52,903 nt of DNA from NCBI GenBank assembly GCA_934095965.1, contig CAKOKR010000003.1, positions 1 to 52,903 on the forward strand. The letters run 5' to 3'. The stretch's first letter is position 1. The number at the start of each line of letters is the position of its first letter. This stretch comes from an uncultured Bacilli bacterium. GTDB lineage: Bacteria > Bacillota_I > Bacilli_A > RF39 > UBA660. The notes under the pieces are model-generated. The model was not told the DNA's origin and did not search any database. It was given only the letters and a program-made list of their open reading frames with translations. This document shows, piece after piece, positions 8,400 through 16,892 of this stretch. Made by a program: the position numbers and the translations under genes.

Positions 8400-10340
8400 C
8401 TATTCACCACTCATTACATATTGTTCCGGGCTAACCCCAGGTTCTGATCCTTTAACAAAATAATATAAAGCAGTTTTACTATTTGTTTTTGGTACATTTC
8501 CAGTAACAGCATCTAATGGAATAGCAATAACATTTTTCGGTGTTTCATACCAATTATCTTTATCTTTTGTAGCATCTTCTATTACTTCTGCCCATATTTT
8601 TTTTGCTTGATTTCGAACACTTTTATCGCATTCTCTATTATCATCATAACCCATCCACATCATAACAAGAGCATCCGGATTATAACCAACAATCCAATAA
8701 TCTGTATTTGTTGAACCAGTTTTAATGGCATATTTATGTGTTAAACTTCCTGCAATATTAAGAGCTGTAGGTGTTGTATAATCTACAAAAGCATCATTTG
8801 TTGTACTAGTTAATGCTTCATTTAATATATAAGTATAATTTGGATTAATTACTAATTCTTTCTTATCTTCATGTTCATACAAAATATTACCATCTAAATC
8901 AGTTACTTTTCTAATAAAATATAAATCTTTTTTATAACCTCCGGTTGCAAAAGTGTTATAACCAGTTGCAAAATCAATTATATTTATTTCACTAGTACCT
9001 AAAGGAAGTGATGCAACACTTTGTAAAGACTCATTAATTCCAGCTCTTTTTGCAACATCAATCATTTTATCAACCCCCAAAAATAAATTAGTTTTAACAG
9101 CATAAATATTATCAGATAAACTTAAAGCAGCCTCCATAGTAATCTCTTTACTTGCATAAATATTTCCAGCATTAGATGGTGAATAAGTTTTGCCATTAGA
9201 TAAATTAAAAGTAGTTTCTTCACTTCTAAAAGTACTTGCCATAGTCATATTATTCTCAAGTGCAGCATAATACAAAAATGGTTTCATCGTCGACCCTACT
9301 TGTCTTTTACTTTTTAAAGCTCTGTTATATTGGCTCTTAGCATAATCTATTCCTCCAGTTAAAGCTCTAACTTCCCCAGTCTGTGGATTTACAACTACAC
9401 TAGCAACCTGTACCTCATCGTCATTTTTTTTAGCTAATATAGCATCTTCCATATTTTTTTGCATATCCATATCTAAACTAGTATATATTTTTAACCCACC
9501 AGAATTAATCAAAGATGTTGGTATTTCTTTTATATTATTAAGTTCATTTAATACAGCTTCTTGATAATACATAACCATTTGTAAATTATTTGTTTTATTT
9601 TGCCCATAAATATTTAATTTTTCTTTATATAGATTATTATAAGTACCCTCATCAATATAATTATTATTAAGCATAGACTTAGCAACAATTTTTGCTCTTT
9701 TTACTGCAGCATCATAATTACTAACAGGATTATAACCCGCTGGATTTTTAGGTATTCCTGCAAGCATAATAGCTTCCTCCAAAGAAAGTTCATTTGGTTT
9801 TTTATTAAAATAATAACTAGCAGCATTAACAATACCCATATTACCTTGCCCATAATTAATTGTATTTAAATAACCCTCTAAAATAGCATCTTTATCATAA
9901 TGTACTTCAAGTTCTAAAGTTAAAAATGCCTCATCTATCTTTCTTTTCCAAGTCTTATCAAAATCTAAATAAAGATTTTTAATATATTGCTGTGATATAG
10001 TTGAAGCACCTTGAACAATGGAACCTCTTTTAATATTAGTAACCATTGCTTTTGCAATTCTTAAATAATCAAACCCATGATGTTCATAAAAATTTTTATC
10101 TTCTACACTTACTACAGCATCAACTAAATAAGGACTTATATCACTTAAATTTGCCCATTCATTACTTCTAGAACCTTGATATAATAACTCATCTTTATTA
10201 TCATATATATATAAACTTCCACTTTTTTTTAAATCAAGTTTTGGACTCAAATAAGCATAAGTATATAAACCTATTAAAATTATTACAAAAGATATAAATA
10301 AAAATATCATTGATTTAAAACAAAATCTCATTATTTTCAA
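8400..10340 (-). CDS. Class A penicillin-binding protein (glycosyltransferase + transpeptidase)
   Basis: 646 residues. The start is TTG 10340 with AGGTGAT five bases upstream. One N-terminal membrane anchor (about 8-32). GT51 glycosyltransferase motifs: EDKNFYEHHGFD (about 79-90) with the catalytic Glu, GASTISQQYIKNLYL, and a KRKIDEAFLTLELE helix. The transpeptidase has GSTMKPF (SxxK), SDN, and KTGSTNTD (KTG). It polymerises lipid II and cross-links peptidoglycan outside the membrane. It is short for PBP1 (700-900 residues) because it stops soon after the transpeptidase fold, with no C-terminal FN3 or disordered tail, which is more like PBP2c/PBP2d (PbpF/PbpG). It is divergent from the ywiB operon. 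Confidence 0.92.
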   Translation of the reverse strand: MKIMRFCFKSMIFLFISFVIILIGLYTYAYLSPKLDLKKSGSLYIYDNKDELLYQGSRSNEWANLSDISPYLVDAVVSVEDKNFYEHHGFDYLRIAKAMVTNIKRGSIVQGASTISQQYIKNLYLDFDKTWKRKIDEAFLTLELEVHYDKDAILEGYLNTINYGQGNMGIVNAASYYFNKKPNELSLEEAIMLAGIPKNPAGYNPVSNYDAAVKRAKIVAKSMLNNNYIDEGTYNNLYKEKLNIYGQNKTNNLQMVMYYQEAVLNELNNIKEIPTSLINSGGLKIYTSLDMDMQKNMEDAILAKKNDDEVQVASVVVNPQTGEVRALTGGIDYAKSQYNRALKSKRQVGSTMKPFLYYAALENNMTMASTFRSEETTFNLSNGKTYSPSNAGNIYASKEITMEAALSLSDNIYAVKTNLFLGVDKMIDVAKRAGINESLQSVASLPLGTSEINIIDFATGYNTFATGGYKKDLYFIRKVTDLDGNILYEHEDKKELVINPNYTYILNEALTSTTNDAFVDYTTPTALNIAGSLTHKYAIKTGSTNTDYWIVGYNPDALVMMWMGYDDNRECDKSVRNQAKKIWAEVIEDATKDKDNWYETPKNVIAIPLDAVTGNVPKTNSKTALYYFVKGSEPGVSPEQYVMSGE

Positions 10341-10445
10341 GTGCTATCACCTAAGTATTATTATGATGCAAAATTAAAATTAATATGCAAAATAATAATT
10401 CAAAAATTTATTATGTAAAAAACACTATACATTTATTAGAAAGTT

Positions 10446-10454
10446 TGTTATAAT
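10446..10454 (+). promoter_or_regulatory. Extended -10 promoter of the ywiB-argS operon
   Basis: TGTTATAAT, the same extended -10 as at mnmE, lies 28 bases before the DUF1934 start codon; only a weak -35 (TATACA, 10426-10431) is seen. Confidence 0.6.
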
Positions 10455-10481
10455 ATGTGAGAAAAAAAGAGGTGACTAACC

Positions 10482-10814
10482 ATGAAAATTGATTGGAAAC
10501 TACTTGATAATGGAGAAGTTGTTATCGATGAAGTGGATAAAATAACTAAATTTGAAAATAATACTATTTATTATGAAGATGAATTTGGACTTCATGTGGT
10601 AGATAGAACAAACAGGATTTATGAACGAAGATGCCCAGATGATACATTTCGTGTTGATTTTAAAAATAATTTATTAACAGTATCATTTGGGAGCAATAAT
10701 TTAAAATATGATATAAAAACAAATTATGAAGAAATAGATGAATTAATAAAACTTACTTATGAACTAGGTAATGAACAAAAACAAATAATTATAAAAAGGA
10801 AAGAGGAAATATGA
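10482..10814 (+). CDS. DUF1934 (YwiB-like) beta-barrel protein
   Basis: 110 residues, soluble. It matches the DUF1934 pattern: paired strands in the N-terminal half, a FGLHVVDRTNRIYERRCPDD turn region, and an ending of the LTYEL type. In Bacillus the same family member (ywiB) is directly upstream of argS, as here; the function is unknown (calycin-like fold in solved relatives). A strong AGAGGTGA ribosome site lies upstream. The last four bases ATGA are shared with the argS start, a translational-coupling junction. Confidence 0.82.
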   Translation: MKIDWKLLDNGEVVIDEVDKITKFENNTIYYEDEFGLHVVDRTNRIYERRCPDDTFRVDFKNNLLTVSFGSNNLKYDIKTNYEEIDELIKLTYELGNEQKQIIIKRKEEI

Positions 10815-12418
10815 AAAATATATTAATTGATGAAATAAAAAAAGTATTAAATGAATTAGAAATTAGTGATGTTGATGTTGAAATAAGTAAACCAGCACAA
10901 GCTGAAAATGGAGACTTTTCAAGTAATATTGCTATGAAACTTGCAAAGAGTTTAAGAAAAAATCCAATGGAAATAGCAAATATGATAGTTGAAAAAATAA
11001 ATAATGAAAATATTAAGAAGGTTGAAGTAAAAGCACCAGGTTTTATTAACTTCTTTGTATCAAAAGAATATTTACTTGAAAATATTAACAAAGTATTAGA
11101 AGAAAAAGAAAATTATGGAAGAAGCAATATTGGTAATGGACAAAAAATAAATATTGAATTTGTTAGTGCTAATCCAACTGGTATACTTCACTTAGGTAAT
11201 GCTCGTGGGGGTGCTTATGGTGATTCCCTTGCTAGAATAATGCGTTTTTGTGGTTTTGATGTAACTACAGAATATTACATTAATGACTTAGGTAGTCAAA
11301 TTACTAACTTAGGTTTATCAATCATAGCTCGTTATAAAGAAATATGTGGACTTCCATTTGAAATGCCTGAAAATGGGTATTATGGAAAAGAAATAATTGA
11401 CATAGCACAAAAATTATATGATGAACATAAAGATACATATTTAGAAAAAGATTTAGATTACTTTAAAAAATTAGGTACTGATGAAATGGTTGGTCATATC
11501 TTTGATGACTTAAAAGAATATAGAATTGAATATGATGTTAAAACAAGTGAAAAAGCTTTATCTGAAAAATATAATTTAATGGATGTCGTAGGTATTTTAA
11601 ATAAAAATGGATATACTTATGAAGCAGATGGAGCAACTTGGTTTAAATGTAGTGCTTTATTTGATGATAAAGACCATGTTTTAATCAAAGAAGATGGAAA
11701 TGCAACTTACTTCTTACCTGATATAGCATATCACATGGATAAAGTTAATCGTGGATTTGATAAAATGATTGATATATTCGGAGCAGACCACCATGGTTAT
11801 GTTGCACGTTTAAAAAGTAGTGTAAAAGCTCTAGGTAATGATCCTGAAAAACTAGAAGTTAAATTACTACAATTAGTAAGACTTGTAGAAAATGGTGAAG
11901 TTGTTAAAATGAGTAAAAGAACAGGTAAATCAGTTACTTTAAAAGAATTAATTGATGAAGTCGGAGTAAATGCTGCAAGATATTATTTTTCAAAATATAG
12001 CTTAGATACACAAATGGATTTTGACTTAAATCTAGCAAAAAGTAAGTCAAACGAAAACCCAGTTTTCTATGTAAGTTATGCTTATGCAAGAATTTGTTCA
12101 ATATTAAATTCACAACAAATTGACAAAAAATGTGAAAAATATATTGCAATTAATGACGATACATCATATAATGTTTTAGAAAAAGTTTATGAATTCCCAG
12201 AAGTTGTTAAAACTGCAGCAACAAAAGAGTTGCCACATTTAATAACTAATTATGTATATGAATTAGCTAGTTTATTCCATATGTACTATGCTAAAAAACG
12301 TGTACTAACTGATGATGAAGAAGAAACTTTAGAAAATTTGAATTTAATTAAATGTGTTAAACAAACATTATTTAATGCTCTAAATTTAATCGGGGTTATC
12401 CCACCAGAACAAATGTAA
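10811..12418 (+). CDS. argS: Arginyl-tRNA synthetase
   Basis: 535 residues. Class I synthetase with the arginine-specific N-terminal domain (residues 1-80), the HIGH-box region FVSANPTGILHLGNARGG (about 117-134) and the KMSKR loop (about 366-370), followed by the DALR anticodon-binding domain ending in EQM, the usual ArgRS C-terminus. It charges tRNA-Arg in the cytoplasm. The length fits the short bacterial form (about 550). It shares ATGA with the upstream gene and lies 18 bases before rpoE. No T-box leader is visible in the 140 bases upstream of the operon. Confidence 0.96.
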   Translation: MKNILIDEIKKVLNELEISDVDVEISKPAQAENGDFSSNIAMKLAKSLRKNPMEIANMIVEKINNENIKKVEVKAPGFINFFVSKEYLLENINKVLEEKENYGRSNIGNGQKINIEFVSANPTGILHLGNARGGAYGDSLARIMRFCGFDVTTEYYINDLGSQITNLGLSIIARYKEICGLPFEMPENGYYGKEIIDIAQKLYDEHKDTYLEKDLDYFKKLGTDEMVGHIFDDLKEYRIEYDVKTSEKALSEKYNLMDVVGILNKNGYTYEADGATWFKCSALFDDKDHVLIKEDGNATYFLPDIAYHMDKVNRGFDKMIDIFGADHHGYVARLKSSVKALGNDPEKLEVKLLQLVRLVENGEVVKMSKRTGKSVTLKELIDEVGVNAARYYFSKYSLDTQMDFDLNLAKSKSNENPVFYVSYAYARICSILNSQQIDKKCEKYIAINDDTSYNVLEKVYEFPEVVKTAATKELPHLITNYVYELASLFHMYYAKKRVLTDDEEETLENLNLIKCVKQTLFNALNLIGVIPPEQM

Positions 12419-12436
12419 AGTAAGGAGAATGATTTT

Positions 12437-12874
12437 ATGAAGCTAAAAGATATACCTAAGGAAGAACTAGAACTAATGGGGTATGACGATATTGCTTTAT
12501 TAATACTACAAGAAAATGGCAAGAAAATGAAATTGCATGATATATTTGCAAAAGTATGTCAAGTTCTTGGATTACCAGAAGAAACCGTAGATAATGAAAT
12601 AATGGATTTCTTTGAACAAATGTCAATCAATAAAAAGTTTATCATGTTAGATAAAGGTTTTTGGGATCTTCAAACAAGACATAAATTAGATATCGTATTT
12701 GAAGATGAAGAAGAAGATGATTTAATGGAAGAAGACGAAGAAAACAATGATGACATTGAAAATGAAGAAGAAGACGAATTATTCTACGATGAAGATGATG
12801 ATACTGTAGATGATACAGATGATGATTTAGCAGACTTAATGGTAGTTGATGATTTAGAAGAAAGCAATATGTAA
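12437..12874 (+). CDS. rpoE: RNA polymerase delta subunit
   Basis: 145 residues. An N-terminal winged-helix HARE-HTH domain of about 90 residues (DIALLILQENGKKMKLHDIF, GFWDLQTRHKLD) is followed by a tail made almost entirely of Asp and Glu (about 92-140). This two-part layout is diagnostic of the delta subunit, which releases RNA and recycles polymerase in Bacillota. A strong GTAAGGAG ribosome site precedes it. The Bacillus neighbours of rpoE are pyrG and ywiB-argS; argS is kept here while prfA follows. Confidence 0.93.
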   Translation: MKLKDIPKEELELMGYDDIALLILQENGKKMKLHDIFAKVCQVLGLPEETVDNEIMDFFEQMSINKKFIMLDKGFWDLQTRHKLDIVFEDEEEDDLMEEDEENNDDIENEEEDELFYDEDDDTVDDTDDDLADLMVVDDLEESNM

Positions 12875-12913
12875 CAATTAAATATTTATTTTTAAAAAGA
12901 AAGCGAGGATAAA

Positions 12914-13978
12914 ATGTTTAATAGATTAGATGCAATCGAAGAAAAATATAATGAATTAACTACTAAATTAAGTGATCCAGAAGTATTAAGTAATTTTAAT
13001 CAAGTTAAAGAATTATCTAAAGAACATAGTGATTTAGAAGAAACTGTTAAAACATATCAAGCTTATAAACAAGCAAAAAATAATTTAGAAGAAGCAAAAA
13101 TGATGGTGGAAGACCCAGATTTAAAAGAAATTGCTTTGGAAGATGTTGAAAATTTAACAAAAGAAATAGATAGATTATATCATGAACTTGAAATATTACT
13201 AGTACCTAAAGATGAAAATGATGGTAAGAATGTAATAATGGAAATAAGAGGAGCTGCTGGAGGAGATGAAGCAAATATCTTTGCTGGTGACTTATTTAGA
13301 ATGTATTCTTATTACGCAGAAAAAAATGGCTGGAAAATTGAAGTTATTCACCAAATTGAAGGTACAAGTGGAGGTTTTTCCCAAATTGAATTCATGGTAA
13401 AAGGAGCTAATGTATATAGCAAATTAAAATATGAAAGTGGTTCTCATAGAGTTCAAAGAGTACCTGTAACAGAAACCCAAGGAAGAGTACATACATCAAC
13501 ATCAACTGTACTTGTTATGCCTGAAGTAGATACTGTAAATATTGATATTAAAGAAAGTGATTTAAAAATAGATGTATATCATTCAAGTGGTGCTGGTGGA
13601 CAATCAGTTAATACTGCCAATTCAGCAGTTCGTATAACTCATGTTCCAACAGGCGTAGTGGTAACTTGTCAAACAGAAAGAAGTCAACTACGTAATAAAG
13701 AAAGAGCAATGCAACTTCTTAAAATCAAAATAAATGATGAATTAATGCATGAACAAGAAAGTGCTATCGGAGCAACAAGAAAATCAAAAATAGGTTCCGG
13801 AGATCGTTCTGAAAAAATAAGAACATATAACTATCCACAAAATAGAGTAACTGATCATAGAATCAATTTCTCAACAATGTCTTTAGATAGAGTTATGGAT
13901 GGAGAATTAGAACCTGTTATTGAAGCGCTTATAAATGAAGATTTAAAATTAAAATTAGCTGGAATGTCTTTAGAATAA
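12914..13978 (+). CDS. prfA: Peptide chain release factor 1
   Basis: 354 residues. It contains the GGQ catalytic motif (228-230, in SSGAGGQSVNTANSAVRI) and the RF1-type region RVPVTETQGRVHTS with the PxT stop-recognition motif, so it reads UAA and UAG. The N-terminal helical domain is complete. It is immediately preceded by GCGAGG as ribosome site. In most Bacillota prmC, which methylates the GGQ glutamine, follows directly; here 4.2 kb separate them. The stop codon lies inside the loop of the terminator that follows. Confidence 0.96.
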   Translation: MFNRLDAIEEKYNELTTKLSDPEVLSNFNQVKELSKEHSDLEETVKTYQAYKQAKNNLEEAKMMVEDPDLKEIALEDVENLTKEIDRLYHELEILLVPKDENDGKNVIMEIRGAAGGDEANIFAGDLFRMYSYYAEKNGWKIEVIHQIEGTSGGFSQIEFMVKGANVYSKLKYESGSHRVQRVPVTETQGRVHTSTSTVLVMPEVDTVNIDIKESDLKIDVYHSSGAGGQSVNTANSAVRITHVPTGVVVTCQTERSQLRNKERAMQLLKIKINDELMHEQESAIGATRKSKIGSGDRSEKIRTYNYPQNRVTDHRINFSTMSLDRVMDGELEPVIEALINEDLKLKLAGMSLE

Positions 13979-13991
13979 GTCCAGCTTTTTT
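13957..13991 (+). terminator. Terminator of the argS-rpoE-prfA operon, stop codon in the loop
   Basis: AGCTGGA (13957-13963) pairs with TCCAGCT (13980-13986) and is followed by a T run. The prfA stop is in the 16-base loop. Confidence 0.85.
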
Positions 13992-14001
13992 AGGTATAGA
14001 A

Positions 14002-14562
14002 ATGTATTTTATGAAAAGAAAACTATTAATAATAATTATATTGCTGTTATCAACAATAATACTAGTAAAATCAAATATGAATAAAGATATCAAATTTAAT
14101 TATCATCCAGTATTAAATATGTATGATATGTCTACTCCAGAAAAAGCAGTTGGTGCTGTAGATTATATTTTCGTAGCAAAAATTAATTCTATCAAAAAAA
14201 CTTTATATAGTGATTATGAACCATACACAGTGTACAACATAACTATATTAGAAAACATAAAAGGTAATTTATTAACAGATATAACATTAACTCAAATGGG
14301 AGGAATTTTCAAAAATAAAAAAGAATACATATTACCAAGTGATACCAAATTACTAAAACAAGGAAAAACTTATTTAATACTTGCATATGTACCAGAATAC
14401 AATGGGGATTTACAAATTAATAGCAATTATAACTACATAGAACTTAATGATTCTAAAGATGAATTAATAACAAGATATCAACAAGCATATGAAAATGAAG
14501 AAGTACCAGAACAAAAGAAAGATAGCTTTATATCAAAATATGATATTTCATTAAATCAATAA
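14002..14562 (+). CDS. Secreted or membrane-anchored hypothetical protein
   Basis: 186 residues, function not recognised. The N-terminus (MKRKLLIIIILLLSTIILVK) is a signal peptide or anchor without lipobox, so the rest is probably extracellular. The body is beta-rich: VGAVDYIFVAKINSIKKT, YTVYNITILENIKGN and LLKQGKTYLILAYVPEY look like the strands of an OB- or NTF2-like small secreted domain. The start is ATG 14002 with only a weak AGG upstream; ATG 14011 is equally possible. It begins just after the prfA terminator and has no clear promoter of its own. Confidence 0.6.
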   Translation: MYFMKRKLLIIIILLLSTIILVKSNMNKDIKFNYHPVLNMYDMSTPEKAVGAVDYIFVAKINSIKKTLYSDYEPYTVYNITILENIKGNLLTDITLTQMGGIFKNKKEYILPSDTKLLKQGKTYLILAYVPEYNGDLQINSNYNYIELNDSKDELITRYQQAYENEEVPEQKKDSFISKYDISLNQ

Positions 14563-14590
14563 ATATGTGTTAAGTAGCATCTCTGTTCTA

Positions 14591-14619
14591 TTGACTTTTC
14601 AAAATATATTCTGTATATT
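14591..14619 (+). promoter_or_regulatory. Sigma-A-type promoter of the AAA/VWA cassette
   Basis: TTGACT (14591-14596), 17-base spacer, TATATT (14614-14619); the leader is about 15 bases. It makes the following three genes a separate transcription unit. Confidence 0.7.
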
Positions 14620-14640
14620 ATAGTTGGAGTGATGATAAAA

Positions 14641-16491
14641 ATGAATGATTTAGAAATTAATTTATTATCTATTGAACAAATATTTAGAGATGAAAAATAT
14701 ATATTTGACAGTTACGGATATGATATATCAAACACAGATTTATCTATTTTAACAGGTGCATATGTATATTTTGGTGCATTAGCACGTGGTTGGTATTGGA
14801 CTCAAAATATCAGCGGAAATGAAAAAATAGGTTGCATAAATAACAAAGGTGAAATGGTTCCTACTTCAAGTTTTCTTCGTAGAGGTACGATACGTCCAGT
14901 TCTATCATCTACTGAACTTTTAACAAATGGAACTTTAAAAAGAGATACTACAATAACTGGAGTAGATATCGTTGAATTTGGTGAATATCCTCAATATGCG
15001 GCACCATCAAGTATGCAACAAATACTAGAAACAGAATTTTCCAAAGGACTTAAAAAAACTGGAAATACTTATACATTCGATGGTAACAAAAATCCTGATT
15101 ATTATTATAAATTTATGCCAGTAACTTATGATGAATATGAGTTTGGTGAAAAAAAATATATTCGTATTAAAGCTCAAGCTTATAAAGATTGTTTTGAACT
15201 TTCAAATGGTATTAAGTATTTAAATGATAACCATGTCTGGGTTGAAGTTACTCCAGTTAAATGGCTAGTTGATAATAAAAATGGATTGTTAATATCAACG
15301 CGTGGGTTAGCTTCAGGTATAAGATATGCTGGAAATGGTGCACCAGACTTAAAATATAGTACATCTGAAATGAAAGAATATCTTGATAAATATATGTTAC
15401 ATGATTTAACACAAAATGTGGTATTCATTAAAGCAGATGATATGAATAAAGAAAGAGAATCAACAAATGTAAAAGTAAAAAGAAATTCATATGGATTATC
15501 ATTTGATAATGTCAGTGAAGAAGATATAATAAAAGGAGCTATTGAAAGTGGTGTAGCGGTATTTTTACATGGTCCATCATCCGAAGGTAAATCTGCCAGA
15601 GTAAAACAAATAGATCCAACATGTGAAATAATATACTTACGTAATGCATCTCCTGAAAGTTTAAATGGTAAAAGTGTTTATAATGCAAGTACCGGAGAAA
15701 TGATTGATGTTAAACCATCATGGCTTAAAAAACTTGAAGCTAAATGTGAACAAGAACCAGAAAGACTTCATGTATTATTTTTAGATGAAATAACAAATGC
15801 TTTGCCAAGTATCCAAGGTATAGCATTCAATATAGTTTTAGATAGAGAAGTAAATGGAATATGGAAATTACCAGATAATGCTAGAATTGTTGCTGCCGGA
15901 AATGACATGAAAGATTCTTTAGCAGCTAACCAATTAGCGGAACCTTTATTTAATAGATTTGCACATGTATATATCAAAACAACAACTGAAAGTTGGTTAA
16001 AGTGGGCAAGTGAAAATAATATTCATCCAGCAATTTATGCATATATTGCATATAAAAATGGTGAAACATTAAGAAGTAAATATGATGGTGAATTTCCAAA
16101 TGCAGATCCTAGAAAATGGGAAATGGCTTCAAAAATGCTTTATAAAACTCAAAATCCAAAGATGCTAAGAGCTCTAGTTGGTGAAGATATAACAAATGAA
16201 TTTGTAAAATTTTGTAATCAAAGAGTAATAACTCTAGATGATGTATTAAATGGAAACTATGATGAATTAGAAATAGCAGCACTAAACACTGCTGAAAGAT
16301 ATGCAACAACAATGGGATTATCTCGTGTAGATGAACAAAACTTAGAAAAAGTAATAAATTTTACAGAAATGTTAGGAAACGAATTTAAAGCAATTTTTTA
16401 TGCATTATGGACTCATGGTGATGAAAAAAGATTAGAAATAATAGCTGAAGCAAAACTTGCTGAAGCAGAAGTGGGAGGTAAAAGTCTATGA
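14641..16491 (+). CDS. MoxR-like AAA+ ATPase with N-terminal DUF6273-like region
   Basis: 616 residues from ATG 14641 (GGAG 11 bases upstream; earlier in-frame ATG/GTG codons overlap the ribosome site). The first ~270 residues resemble the DUF6273-type domain otherwise found in secreted proteins: VDIVEFGEYPQYA, YTFDG, KYIRIKA, VWVEVTPVKWLVD, GLLISTRGLASGIRY, STSEMKEYLDKYM. The second half is a MoxR-type AAA+ domain: Walker A GPSSEGKS (about 311-318), Walker B VLFLDE (about 377-382), sensor 1 AAGND, arginine finger LFNRF (about 434-438). No signal peptide, so it is cytoplasmic. Together with the next two genes it resembles MoxR/VWA chaperone pairs; the client is unknown. Confidence 0.82.
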   Translation: MNDLEINLLSIEQIFRDEKYIFDSYGYDISNTDLSILTGAYVYFGALARGWYWTQNISGNEKIGCINNKGEMVPTSSFLRRGTIRPVLSSTELLTNGTLKRDTTITGVDIVEFGEYPQYAAPSSMQQILETEFSKGLKKTGNTYTFDGNKNPDYYYKFMPVTYDEYEFGEKKYIRIKAQAYKDCFELSNGIKYLNDNHVWVEVTPVKWLVDNKNGLLISTRGLASGIRYAGNGAPDLKYSTSEMKEYLDKYMLHDLTQNVVFIKADDMNKERESTNVKVKRNSYGLSFDNVSEEDIIKGAIESGVAVFLHGPSSEGKSARVKQIDPTCEIIYLRNASPESLNGKSVYNASTGEMIDVKPSWLKKLEAKCEQEPERLHVLFLDEITNALPSIQGIAFNIVLDREVNGIWKLPDNARIVAAGNDMKDSLAANQLAEPLFNRFAHVYIKTTTESWLKWASENNIHPAIYAYIAYKNGETLRSKYDGEFPNADPRKWEMASKMLYKTQNPKMLRALVGEDITNEFVKFCNQRVITLDDVLNGNYDELEIAALNTAERYATTMGLSRVDEQNLEKVINFTEMLGNEFKAIFYALWTHGDEKRLEIIAEAKLAEAEVGGKSL

Positions 16492-16883
16492 CAGAAGATA
16501 AAAAAGAATTATTATTTTCATATATAAAAGCTAATGTAGCACCCATACTTGTGAACTTTATAACAAGTAAAGATGTTAAAAATACTATAGTGTTACCTGC
16601 ATCAATTTCATCAAATAAATTAAATGGTCACTATGAAGAAACAGAGTTTTTACCTCCAGAGTGGCTAAGAGAAATCCTAAACTCAAAAGATGCAAAAGTA
16701 TTAGTAATTGATAACATAGATTCTATCTCTAAAGAAGAACAACTAAAGTTTAGTGAACTTTTAGAACATAGAAAAATATCAACATTTAACCTACCAGATA
16801 ACTGTGTAATAATTGTTACTGCTAAAAATATAAATAAAGATACAATAAATGAAGAAATATTTTCATTACTAGCACGTATCTAA
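16488..16883 (+). CDS. Small AAA-related protein lacking Walker A
   Basis: 131 residues, overlapping the ATPase gene by four bases (ATGA). It aligns by eye with the core of the upstream ATPase: LPPEWLREI against VKPSWLKKL, VLVIDNIDSI against VLFLDEITNA, FNLPDNCVIIVTAKN against WKLPDNARIVAAGND, and LLARI at the arginine-finger position. No P-loop is present and the Walker B glutamate is replaced (DNI), so it should not hydrolyse ATP. It looks like a regulatory or hexamer-completing pseudo-ATPase derived from a partial duplication; a decayed AAA gene is the alternative, although it is open and has a normal coding pattern. Confidence 0.65.
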   Translation: MTEDKKELLFSYIKANVAPILVNFITSKDVKNTIVLPASISSNKLNGHYEETEFLPPEWLREILNSKDAKVLVIDNIDSISKEEQLKFSELLEHRKISTFNLPDNCVIIVTAKNINKDTINEEIFSLLARI

Positions 16884-16892
16884 GGATAAATT

